Source: Qipengyuania pelagi (lineage in GTDB: Bacteria > Pseudomonadota > Alphaproteobacteria > Sphingomonadales > Sphingomonadaceae). Taken from it: a stretch of DNA of 64,000 nucleotides. A model generated the notes under the pieces. That model ran no database searches. It had not been told where the DNA came from and worked only from the letters and a program-made list of their open reading frames with translations. Position 1 is the first letter of the stretch. Each line of letters opens with the position of its first letter. The position numbers and the translations under genes are program-made. Positions 29,808 to 39,062 of the stretch are shown one piece after another. The DNA is taken from contig NZ_WTYD01000001.1 in NCBI RefSeq assembly GCF_009827295.1, positions 930,001 to 994,000 on the forward strand. Direction: 5' to 3'.

Positions 29808-31370
29808 ATGGCCAAGAAAGAAATTCGCAGGACTAAGGCCGATCTGGCGCGGGAAGGGCACTACCACAACCGGGCGGCGGCAGCGGACAAAAGGAATCCT
29901 GTCAAACCGCGATCGGAGAAAGAGAAGGCCACAAAAAAAGCGAGCTCAAAAAAATCGCGAAAGAACGTTGTGTTTTTGATGATGGATCATAGTCTTCTTA
30001 GCTCAGGTCTGCAGTTACCGAAGGACGTTTCACAAACGATCGCTGAACTCGTCGATAAATTCACCCGCGGATCGCAGAATACGTCGACTCACTGTTTTTC
30101 GCTCTTTAATCAATCGATATCATCGCTACGCAAGATCCCTATCGGCCTCCTTGGGGATAAGGAATGCCTTCTTCCGGATGAACTTCTTCCGACGGGAGAA
30201 ACAGAGATTTTGGCTCACTGCCGTTGGATGATCTCCACCCAAGGATCAGATGACTACATCAATTTCGTTGTTTCTGGCTGGCCGTCGACAATTGTCAAAA
30301 GACACGAAGTTCGAAAACGCTTCGGAGCGGATCCGAACGTAGGTTCTTCCCATATTCACAAGCATGCATCTAATTTGGCGCGATTGGAAGAAACGGATTT
30401 CGACCTTTATAGAGCGATCATTTCCGGTCGGCATCGGAGTGCGATGCAAATACTACAAAGAGCCGAAGTGGGGTCGAAAGTGGCAGCGGCGGATACGCGC
30501 CTCCTGATCGCTGAGCACGGTCTTCTTTGGTGCGCGCGCGATGTTCAGTTGATTACAGCGCGGTCCGGCAAAGCAGAGGAAAATCCTCTAGAAGCGCTAG
30601 CCAGCACGAGCATGACCCAATTGAAGCCGGAGAACATCGCTAACCAGGCCCGTCGGCTATTTATCATCCTCAAAAAGATCGTCGCCGACTACACAACTTC
30701 GCTGGAGCATACCGGCGGTAAGCCTCTGGCAACGATCGACAATGTGCCAGAAACCATGCTTCCGCTGTATCGGCAGATTGAAGCTGTAGCGAAATTCCAC
30801 GGGATCAATCTGACAAATTCCATCGGTCAACTCGACCAGCTGATTGAATACATCCGCATAACCCCAATCCCGGGAAACGTAGCTTGGCGTCAAATGCTCG
30901 ACAGCTCGGTTAGCGAGAATGGCCTCCCAAGCAGTTTCAATGCCTTATGGTTCTCCGGCCTCTCGATCACCCAAGCGGTTTCCGTTTCAATTCTTCGATA
31001 TCTGCAAAGCGAACGGGAAATTTTGAATCTTATTGACGAGCGCGATGGAGAGCATCCCCGAAGATTTAGAGACCATACCGCAATGCCTCCTTTCGACGCA
31101 GAAAAATTGGGCGCGGACTGGTTTACTGCGGCGAAGGATATGCTGTTCATGCTGCGGCGCGACATTTTGCAAGACAAAGATTTCAAGGACGAGGGGTATG
31201 ATTACCCGGACCGTGAGCCAGCTGCAGGCCGGAATCCAATCCAGATTGCGAAAGCTTTCGTAACCGAGAGAGGCCAACGCGCCATGACCGACTACGAGAG
31301 CGAGTTCGGAGATGTTAGGCGCACGTTTTATCTGTTGGACGTCATCCCGGAACACCGGCTGGCTCTTTAG
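29808..31370 (+). CDS. Large hypothetical protein, possible island cargo effector
   Basis: 520 aa, not recognised. The first ~55 residues are very basic and disordered (KPRSEKEKATKKASSKKSRK), which fits nucleic-acid binding. The rest is a soluble, mainly helical protein with no Walker, HEXXH, HNH or helicase motif that I can see. Local features are HCFSLFNQSISSLRKIPIG, FGADPNVGSSHIHKHASNLA and HRSAMQILQRAEVGSKVAAA. The DNA is clearly less GC-rich (about 50%) than the rest of the window, indicating a different origin. It lies 86 nt after the coiled-coil gene and ends 206 nt before the small integrase-leader gene. Confidence 0.6.
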   Translation: MAKKEIRRTKADLAREGHYHNRAAAADKRNPVKPRSEKEKATKKASSKKSRKNVVFLMMDHSLLSSGLQLPKDVSQTIAELVDKFTRGSQNTSTHCFSLFNQSISSLRKIPIGLLGDKECLLPDELLPTGETEILAHCRWMISTQGSDDYINFVVSGWPSTIVKRHEVRKRFGADPNVGSSHIHKHASNLARLEETDFDLYRAIISGRHRSAMQILQRAEVGSKVAAADTRLLIAEHGLLWCARDVQLITARSGKAEENPLEALASTSMTQLKPENIANQARRLFIILKKIVADYTTSLEHTGGKPLATIDNVPETMLPLYRQIEAVAKFHGINLTNSIGQLDQLIEYIRITPIPGNVAWRQMLDSSVSENGLPSSFNALWFSGLSITQAVSVSILRYLQSEREILNLIDERDGEHPRRFRDHTAMPPFDAEKLGADWFTAAKDMLFMLRRDILQDKDFKDEGYDYPDREPAAGRNPIQIAKAFVTERGQRAMTDYESEFGDVRRTFYLLDVIPEHRLAL

Positions 31371-31415
31371 TTAGCTCCCTACCTCGAAAGAAACTCCTGG
31401 AAGAGCGAATGCCGT

Positions 31416-31430
31416 AAGGGGGTAGGTGAC
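31416..31430 (+). repeat. Right copy of 15-bp direct repeat AAGGGGGTAGGTGAC
   Basis: Identical to 28836-28850. Lies 46 nt after the end of the 520-aa gene and upstream of the small gene that leads into the integrase. Confidence 0.55.
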
Positions 31431-31575
31431 GCCTGCATTCCTTGGACACCGTCTAGCGCCCTCGGAATGAGACAGCGTCCTTTTGACAAGCAAAGAGCAG
31501 TTCGACCTTCATGCGGCGAAGCGATCGACGCTGATCCTGCTTTTTCTTGGTCTCCTGAATTCAGCCGAAGCTGAA

Positions 31576-31773
31576 ATGACAAAAACGAGCTCGACAATTC
31601 GTCAAGCCAACCTGGCACGCGCTATTCGCGCAGTTCAAGCTTGCGGGCTTGAGATACAACGAGTCGAGCTTAGCTCAGATGGCTCAGTCAGCCTCATAAC
31701 CAATCAAAATACTGTGGCGGAAATCTCTCCATTTGATCAATGGAAGGAGAAGAAAAATGCGCGTCCGTCTTAA
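31576..31773 (+). CDS. Small protein overlapping the integrase start
   Basis: 65 aa from the ATG at 31576 (MTKTSSTIRQANLARAIRAV); the frame is open back to a TTG at 31483. Pattern: one helix, then a two-strand stretch (EIQRVELSSDGSVSLIT). It overlaps the integrase start by 17 nt. Short proteins in this position are common in alphaproteobacterial integrative elements and may act as excisionase-like or regulatory partners; that role is inference. Confidence 0.6.
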   Translation: MTKTSSTIRQANLARAIRAVQACGLEIQRVELSSDGSVSLITNQNTVAEISPFDQWKEKKNARPS

Positions 31774-32821
31774 AGGGATAAACCGCGTCAAAAAGCGATT
31801 AGCCGATGGATCGCAGGTCGTATACTACTACGCATGGAAGGGGGGTCCTAGACTAAAAGGGAATCCGGGATCGCCCGAATTCATCGACAGTTATAATTCG
31901 GCTTTGGAAAATCGCCGCGTCAAACCGGATGGACTGCTTCAGAGCGTATTAAGAAAATATCTCGCGTCTCCGGATTTTCTCGGACTAGCTGATAAAACAC
32001 GGAGGGATTATAGTCGTCACATACGCGCCATTGAAGATGATTTTGGTGACTTTCCGCTTGTTGCGCTGAGCGATAAAAAGGCCCGAGGCGAGTTTCTTGA
32101 GTGGCGCGACAAGATCGGTCTAACAAATCCTCGTCAGGCAGACTATCGTTTCAGCGTCCTGGCGCGTGTTCTCTCTTGGGCCGTCGATCGCGGGGATGCC
32201 CCGGCAAACCCATGCAAGAATCCGGGCCGTTTATATCACTCAGAGCGCGTGGATAGCGTCTGGACACCCCATGACGAAACCGCTTTTTACGAGCGAGCTC
32301 CTGAGCACCTTCATCTGGCCCTTATGCTGGCTCTTTGGACCGGGCAGCGCCAAGGGGATTTACTCGCCCTCACATGGGCAGGTTATGACGGAAGGCGCAT
32401 TCGCCTCAAGCAGAAGAAAACAAACAGGCGCATAGTCATCCCGGTGGGCACCCCACTTCGACGTGCACTGGATGCTCTCAAATCGAAGGTAAGCAGCCAC
32501 AGTGACGCTTTGGATTTGAGCTCGTCGACAATTCTAACAACGCAAAAGGGGAAGGCTTGGACTGAGGACGGTTTCAGAACGTCGTGGAGCAAAGCATGCG
32601 CTAAAGCTGGCGTCGCTGATGTAACCTTCCATGACCTTAGAGGCACTGCGGTCACCAGGCTCGCATTGGCAGGATGCACGTCTCCAGAGATCGCCACAGT
32701 CACTGGCCATTCGCTCAAGGACGTGAACGCCATCTTGGATGCACACTATCTGAGCCGCGATTCGCAGCTCGCTGAAAGTGCCATCAGGAAGCTGGAGAAG
32801 AGGGTGGAATCTCCCAACTGA
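31757..32821 (+). CDS. int: Tyrosine-type site-specific integrase of the island
   Basis: 354 aa from the ATG at 31757, which has the ideal site AAGGAG 9 nt upstream; an upstream in-frame ATG at 31733 is less likely. N-terminal SAM-like core-binding domain about residues 55-150. The catalytic domain has ALWTGQRQGDLLALTW (first Arg), the KKTNRRIVIPV beta-hairpin Lys, HDLRGTAVTRLA (HxxR) and GHSLKDVNAILDAHYLSRD (His and nucleophile Tyr). It lies 57 nt from the tRNA-Lys attachment site and reads toward it, as expected for the enzyme that inserted the element. Confidence 0.93.
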   Translation: MRVRLKGINRVKKRLADGSQVVYYYAWKGGPRLKGNPGSPEFIDSYNSALENRRVKPDGLLQSVLRKYLASPDFLGLADKTRRDYSRHIRAIEDDFGDFPLVALSDKKARGEFLEWRDKIGLTNPRQADYRFSVLARVLSWAVDRGDAPANPCKNPGRLYHSERVDSVWTPHDETAFYERAPEHLHLALMLALWTGQRQGDLLALTWAGYDGRRIRLKQKKTNRRIVIPVGTPLRRALDALKSKVSSHSDALDLSSSTILTTQKGKAWTEDGFRTSWSKACAKAGVADVTFHDLRGTAVTRLALAGCTSPEIATVTGHSLKDVNAILDAHYLSRDSQLAESAIRKLEKRVESPN

Positions 32822-32861
32822 GCTCCCAACCGGCGAATTTGCTCCGGCCGGAATTCGGATA

Positions 32862-32873
32862 TTTCCTAGGAAA
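32862..32873. repeat. 12-bp palindrome between int and attR
   Basis: TTTCCTAGGAAA, perfectly symmetric, 6 nt from the attR repeat. May be a recombination-associated protein site or part of a terminator; too short to decide. Confidence 0.4.
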
Positions 32874-32878
32874 AACAA

Positions 32879-32954
<76 letters not shown>

Positions 32955-33082
32955 ACTCGCAGACCATATGGCCGCGCCCCGAATCGGGAAGGCGCTCATA
33001 TAGCCGGGTTTCGTCCGATGAAAAGGGGGTGCGCGCGCATCTTCTGAAAAAGTGTTGCCGACCCGACCGTTCAGCCCCGCCT

Positions 33083-34198
33083 TCAGCCAAGCGTTCCCTT
33101 GCGGCCCTGCAGGCGGTTCCAGCGATAAACCATCATCAAAGTGCCGATGCAGATCATGTTGGTCATCATCGAGGAGCCCCCATGGCTCATGAAGGGCAGG
33201 GGGATGCCGACCACTGGTGCCAGGCCCATGACCATCATCAGATTGATCGCGACGTAGAAGAAGATCGTCGCCGCCATGCCCGCCGCCAGCAGCTTGCCGA
33301 ACCGGTCGTTCGAATTGCGTGCCACGGACAGGGCCCAATAGAGGATCAGCGCAAAGCAGCCGATCACCACGACGCCGCCGACGAAACCCCATTCTTCCGC
33401 CATAGTGGCGAAGATGAAATCGGTGTGCGGTTCGGGCAAATAATGGAGATGGCTCTGCGTGCCTTCGTTGAAGCCCTTGCCGCTGAAGCCGCCCGATCCG
33501 ATGGCGATCTTGGACTGGGTGATGTGATAGCCATCGCCCAGCGGATCGTTTTCGGGGTCGAGAAAGGTGAAGACCCGCCGCTGCTGATAGGGCTGGAGCC
33601 CGAAGAAGAAGGCGAGGGGCGCGATCACCGCTGCCGCCGCGCCGCCCATCAGGAACCAGCGCATCGGCAGTCCGGCGAGGAACATCACCACGCCGCCGCC
33701 GAAAGCTATGGCGAGCGAGGTCCCCAGATCGGGCTGCGCAAGCACCAGCATGATGGGCAGGCCGATCAGAATGCCCGCCGGAACGAGCGCGCGCCAGCTT
33801 CCGATCATCCCCACCGGCAGATCGCTGTAGAACCGCGCCAGAACCAGCACGAGCGCGGGTTTCATCAGCTCAGACGGCTGCAATTGCATGAAGCCGAGAT
33901 TGAGCCAGCGCTGGCTCCCTCCGCCGACGAAGCCGATCGCCTCGACGATCACGAGGAGGATCAGAAGCACGATATAGATGGGGTAGGCCGCAAGCTTCGC
34001 CAGATCGGGTGGAAACAGCGCGAGGATGATCGCCATCACGAGGAATACGCCGAACCGGATCAGATGCGATCCGGCATAGGGTTCGAGCGACCCTCCGGCG
34101 GCGGAATAGAGCACCAGTCCGCCAAACCCGATCAGGATGAACAGCGGGAACAGCATCGCCCAGGGCTGGCGTGCGACGGGTGCGGGAATGACGCTCAT
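33083..34198 (-). CDS. rodA: Rod-shape SEDS peptidoglycan glycosyltransferase RodA
   Basis: 371 aa, about ten membrane segments. Polymerises lipid II glycan strands during elongation together with PBP2. SEDS motifs: GSQRWLNLGFMQLQPSELMK, LVLAQPDLGTSLAI (catalytic Asp), DPENDPLGDGYHITQSKIAI, LPEPHTDFIFATMAEEWGFV and GIPLPFMSHGGSSM. Its ATG overlaps the mrdA stop by 4 nt (ATGA); last gene of the mre operon. Confidence 0.95.
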   Translation of the reverse strand: MSVIPAPVARQPWAMLFPLFILIGFGGLVLYSAAGGSLEPYAGSHLIRFGVFLVMAIILALFPPDLAKLAAYPIYIVLLILLVIVEAIGFVGGGSQRWLNLGFMQLQPSELMKPALVLVLARFYSDLPVGMIGSWRALVPAGILIGLPIMLVLAQPDLGTSLAIAFGGGVVMFLAGLPMRWFLMGGAAAAVIAPLAFFFGLQPYQQRRVFTFLDPENDPLGDGYHITQSKIAIGSGGFSGKGFNEGTQSHLHYLPEPHTDFIFATMAEEWGFVGGVVVIGCFALILYWALSVARNSNDRFGKLLAAGMAATIFFYVAINLMMVMGLAPVVGIPLPFMSHGGSSMMTNMICIGTLMMVYRWNRLQGRKGTLG

Positions 34199-36336
34199 TG
34201 CGGGCGGGGCGTTCCGGCAGTAGCGGGCGCGGGTGAGGGCGCCTCGGGCGCTGCCGCCTGCGGAGCCGCAGCCGTCTCCGGCGCGACCACGGAATCGGGC
34301 GGAGGCGCGTCGCTGCTGGGATTGGCCTCTTCACGCGGCGTGATGACGGTGTCGGCGATCGCTTCGCTCTGGCGCGCGGCCACGCGGGCTTCGGCTTCGA
34401 CGAGGTCGAAGATTTCCTCGTCCCGGCTCGGGGCGGGCGGAACGGCTTCGCCCGCCGCCGTGGCGTAGGCGATATATTTGCGCGTCAGCCGTTCCTGCGC
34501 CGTGCCGCCCCATTGTTCTTCGAGAGCGCGCAGAGCGTCCATTCCCTTCTGGGGATCGAACATGAAGGTCATCACATCGCGCGCGATGGGGTAGGCCGAG
34601 CCGGACCCGCCACCATGCTCGATCACCACGGCGCCCGCATATTTCGGTTTGTCGAAGGGAGCGAAGAACACGAACAGGCCGTGGTCGCGATATTTCCATG
34701 GGCCGGATTTACCGTCGGACTTGCTGAGCGAGACGACCTGCGCCGTGCCGGTCTTGCCCGCCATCAGGATATCGTCGAACGGCAGCCGTCCGCGTCCGGC
34801 GGTGCCGGGGCCGTTGACGACGTCGCTCATCGCCTGGCGCACATAGGCGACGTGATCTTCGGGAAAGTCGATCTGGTCCGCACCGGTGCTCTTGTTCGAG
34901 CGGGTGAGGCGCGGATAGAGGTGCCGCCCGGTGGCGAGCCGCGCGGTCATCACCGCGAGTTGCAAGGGGTTCGCGAGGTAATAGCCCTGGCCGATCGAGG
35001 CATTGGCCGTGTCGTAGGCCTGCCATTGGCGATCGTATTTTTCCTCCAGCCAAGCAGGCGAAGGCACCGTGCCGTAGAACTGGCTGATGACCGGCAGATC
35101 GAACTGCTTGCCCATGCCGATCGACTTGGCGAAATCGGCCACCTTGTCGAAACCGACCTCGAGCGCCATGCGATAGAAATAGCTGTCGCAGGACTGATAG
35201 ATCCCCTTGGCCATGTCGACCTGGCCGTGATTGCCCCAGCAATTGAAGAAGCGGTTGCCGATCCTGACCCCGCCGCCGCAGGTGATCGTCCGGTTGGGAT
35301 CGATCCCCGCCTCGAGGAAGGCCATGCAGTGCATCGGCTTCACGGTCGAGCCGGGAGGATACAGCCCCTTCAGCACCTTGTTGCGCAACGGAACGCGATC
35401 GTCCTCGCGCAGCATGGCGTATTCGACGCGGCCGATGCCTTGCGAGAAGCTGTTGGGATCGAAGCTCGGCATGGAGGACATGCACAGGATGTCGCCATTC
35501 TCGCAATCCATCACCACACAGGAGCCGCTTTCCAGCCCGATCCGGCGCGCGGCATAATCCTGCAACGGCCCATCGATGGTGAGGCGGACAGGATCGCCCT
35601 GAATGTCCTCGCGCGTTTCGAGTTCCTGCACGATCCGGCCCGAGGCGGTCACTTCGACCCGGCGAGCGCCGGGAACGCCGCGCAGATCCTTCTCGAACTG
35701 GCGCTCCAGCGCGTCCTTGCCGATCTTGAAGCCAGGGGTGATGAGGAGGGGATTGCCCTCTTCCTCATATTCCTCGGCATTGGCGGGCCCGACATAGCCG
35801 ATGAGGTGGCCCACCGCAGGCCCGGTCGGATAATGGCGCGAAAAGCCGCGCTGAGGGACGACGCCGGGAAGATCGGGCAGGCGGACGCTGACGGCGGCGA
35901 AATCCTCGTAATCGAGGCCGCTCGCGACCTCGACGGGCTGGAACCCGGCGGCTTCCTCCACCCGCTTGGTGACATCCGCCATCGCCGCCTCGTCGAGGCG
36001 CAGGATTCGGCCCAGCGCGCCCAACGTGCCGGAGACATCGGCCAGCTGGTCAGGAATGACGTCGACACGGAAATCCGCGCGGTTTGAGGCGAGGGGGGCG
36101 CCGTTGCGGTCGAGGATCCAGCCCCGGCGCGGCGGGATCAGCGACAGGTTGACGCGGTTGCTTTCGCTCTCGAGCTCGTACCGCTCGTTCTCCGCGATGG
36201 CGATATAGCCCATGCGCGCGGCCAGAAGGGTCGCGATCCCGCCCATGCCGGCAGCCACGAGAAAACTGCGTCGCTTGAACGCATTGTCGAGCGTCGACGC
36301 AGTGACGATAGTGTTCTTGCGCGATCCGAGCTTCAC
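34195..36336 (-). CDS. mrdA: Penicillin-binding protein 2 (elongation transpeptidase)
   Basis: 713 aa. One N-terminal membrane anchor (SFLVAAGMGGIATLLAARMG), the class B PBP dimerisation region (LIPPRRGWILDRNGAPLASN), and the transpeptidase domain with SxxK in YPPGSTVKPMH, SxN-type YDTANASIGQGYYL and KTG in MAGKTGTAQV. It also has a ~100-residue Ala/Pro-rich C-terminal tail ending APATAGTPRPQ, longer than in E. coli PBP2. Crosslinks lateral wall peptidoglycan with RodA. Ten nt after mreD. Confidence 0.95.
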   Translation of the reverse strand: MKLGSRKNTIVTASTLDNAFKRRSFLVAAGMGGIATLLAARMGYIAIAENERYELESESNRVNLSLIPPRRGWILDRNGAPLASNRADFRVDVIPDQLADVSGTLGALGRILRLDEAAMADVTKRVEEAAGFQPVEVASGLDYEDFAAVSVRLPDLPGVVPQRGFSRHYPTGPAVGHLIGYVGPANAEEYEEEGNPLLITPGFKIGKDALERQFEKDLRGVPGARRVEVTASGRIVQELETREDIQGDPVRLTIDGPLQDYAARRIGLESGSCVVMDCENGDILCMSSMPSFDPNSFSQGIGRVEYAMLREDDRVPLRNKVLKGLYPPGSTVKPMHCMAFLEAGIDPNRTITCGGGVRIGNRFFNCWGNHGQVDMAKGIYQSCDSYFYRMALEVGFDKVADFAKSIGMGKQFDLPVISQFYGTVPSPAWLEEKYDRQWQAYDTANASIGQGYYLANPLQLAVMTARLATGRHLYPRLTRSNKSTGADQIDFPEDHVAYVRQAMSDVVNGPGTAGRGRLPFDDILMAGKTGTAQVVSLSKSDGKSGPWKYRDHGLFVFFAPFDKPKYAGAVVIEHGGGSGSAYPIARDVMTFMFDPQKGMDALRALEEQWGGTAQERLTRKYIAYATAAGEAVPPAPSRDEEIFDLVEAEARVAARQSEAIADTVITPREEANPSSDAPPPDSVVAPETAAAPQAAAPEAPSPAPATAGTPRPQ

Positions 36337-36346
36337 GTCGCCACCC

Positions 36347-36901
36347 TCAGCCCAGCTTGCGCCAGCGCGTCAGGCGCTTGCGATCGAGAAAGGCCACGAA
36401 CAGCGCGACGAGCGGGAAGAGAAGGATCGAGAGGACGATCTGGGGCACGAGCGCGATCAGCATGGGAAGAGAGGGTTCGCCACCGGAAAAGAGCATTGCC
36501 GCCAGCAGATACACGGGCAGGATTAAACCGGCGGTGAACCAGTCCTGCGCGAAGCTGCGCCAGGGAAAGCGCGTCTCTACCAGCTCGATCGCGATCATGG
36601 CGAGTGACCATAGCAGGGCGGCGCTGCCTAGCGGTTGGCCGCTGAACAGATCGTCGAACAGGCCGAGCGGGAACCCGGCCCAGACGGGCAAGAGGCCCGG
36701 ACGCACGAGTCGCCATCCGATCAGCATGAGAAATCCCAGCGGCGGTACGATCGGCAGTGCGCTGGCGATCACGATCAGCGGGAGGACCGATGCGATCAGG
36801 ATCGAGATATAGGGGATGACCGTCGCCAGCACGGTCGAATGGGAGCGGTTGATGCGGCTGCCATAGGCATCGCTGCGGGAGCGGGGGTTCATCCGCTCCA
36901 T
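36347..36901 (-). CDS. mreD: Rod shape-determining protein MreD
   Basis: 184 aa integral membrane protein with five to six segments (YISILIASVLPLIVIASALP, PPLGFLMLIGWRLVRPGLLP, WAGFPLGLFDDLFSGQPLGS, SMLIALVPQI-like end). The FPLGLFDDLFSGQPLG region is the MreD signature. Part of the elongasome. Its ATG shares one base with the mreC stop. Confidence 0.92.
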   Translation of the reverse strand: MERMNPRSRSDAYGSRINRSHSTVLATVIPYISILIASVLPLIVIASALPIVPPLGFLMLIGWRLVRPGLLPVWAGFPLGLFDDLFSGQPLGSAALLWSLAMIAIELVETRFPWRSFAQDWFTAGLILPVYLLAAMLFSGGEPSLPMLIALVPQIVLSILLFPLVALFVAFLDRKRLTRWRKLG

Positions 36902-37791
36902 TATTCGCCCAGTTCGCGTTCGATCGGCGTTCTCGATCCGCGCAGGGCGGCGGGTTCGAATATCGGCAGCACCGAGACGAAATCGGCGGCGGCGGGATCG
37001 GTCACGATCCGGGCGAGGGCCCCATCATCGGTGATTTCGGTGGCGATGGCGACCGCGATGCCGGGTTGGTAATAACCGCCCGCGCCGCTCGTGACGAACA
37101 GGTCGCCCTTCTTGATCGGATTGATGCCAAGATTGATCAGGCGGATGCGGATCAGGCCGTCGCCGCGCCCTTCCGCGAAGGCGACGACCTCGTCCTGAGC
37201 GCGCCGCACGGGGAGCACGCTTTCGCTGTCGGTCAAGAGGAGGACACGCGAGCTCCGGTCGCCGACTTCGAGGATGCGCCCGACCACGCCGCGGGGCGAG
37301 CGCACCGGCATTCCGACCCTGACTCCATCCGCCGCGCCAGCGCCCAGATAGGCGAAGCGCCGCGTGCTCGCCGAGGTGGCACCGATCAGCCGTGCCGTCG
37401 CGACCGGGGCGGTATCGGTATCCTCCAGCGACAGGAGCGACTTCAGCCGCCGATTCTCCTGCTCGACCGCGGCAGCTTCCTTCAGGCGAATGCGCGCGAT
37501 CTCCATCTCGCGCTTCAGGGCCGCGTTCTGCGATCCGGCGCGCAGATAGCCGCGCACGCTTTCGTAGAGGCTCTTGCTCTCGGTCCGCCCGGTGGCGACC
37601 GTGCGGGTGGCGGGCGCGACGGCGTCGTTCGCCTCCCCGCGCAAGCCCGACAGGAATTGCGGCTGCCACAGCGACAGGCCGAGCAGTATGGCGCCGACCA
37701 GCGCACCCGCGCCCGCGGCGATATAGCCCGTAAAGAGGCTGTATTGCGCCCTTCGCGAATAGCTCGAACGCCGTTGCCCGGTCGGCGCCAT
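36901..37791 (-). CDS. mreC: Rod shape-determining protein MreC
   Basis: 296 aa. A single N-terminal membrane helix (LFTGYIAAGAGALVGAILLG) is followed by a coiled coil (about residues 75-110) and the periplasmic double beta-barrel with TARLIGATSASTRRFAYLGA, VRVGMPVRSPRGVVGRILEV and GDLFVTSGAGGYYQPGI. It links cytoplasmic MreB to PBP2. 32 nt downstream of mreB. Confidence 0.94.
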   Translation of the reverse strand: MAPTGQRRSSYSRRAQYSLFTGYIAAGAGALVGAILLGLSLWQPQFLSGLRGEANDAVAPATRTVATGRTESKSLYESVRGYLRAGSQNAALKREMEIARIRLKEAAAVEQENRRLKSLLSLEDTDTAPVATARLIGATSASTRRFAYLGAGAADGVRVGMPVRSPRGVVGRILEVGDRSSRVLLLTDSESVLPVRRAQDEVVAFAEGRGDGLIRIRLINLGINPIKKGDLFVTSGAGGYYQPGIAVAIATEITDDGALARIVTDPAAADFVSVLPIFEPAALRGSRTPIERELGE

Positions 37792-37823
37792 GGCGGCCGT
37801 GCTCCCCAGTTAGATCGTGCGGC

Positions 37824-39008
<1,185 letters not shown>

Positions 39009-39062
39009 TCAGCGTCTGGTCTCGAAATCATGGCGTTTCGTCGCTAGCTTTCCGGCCCCGCC

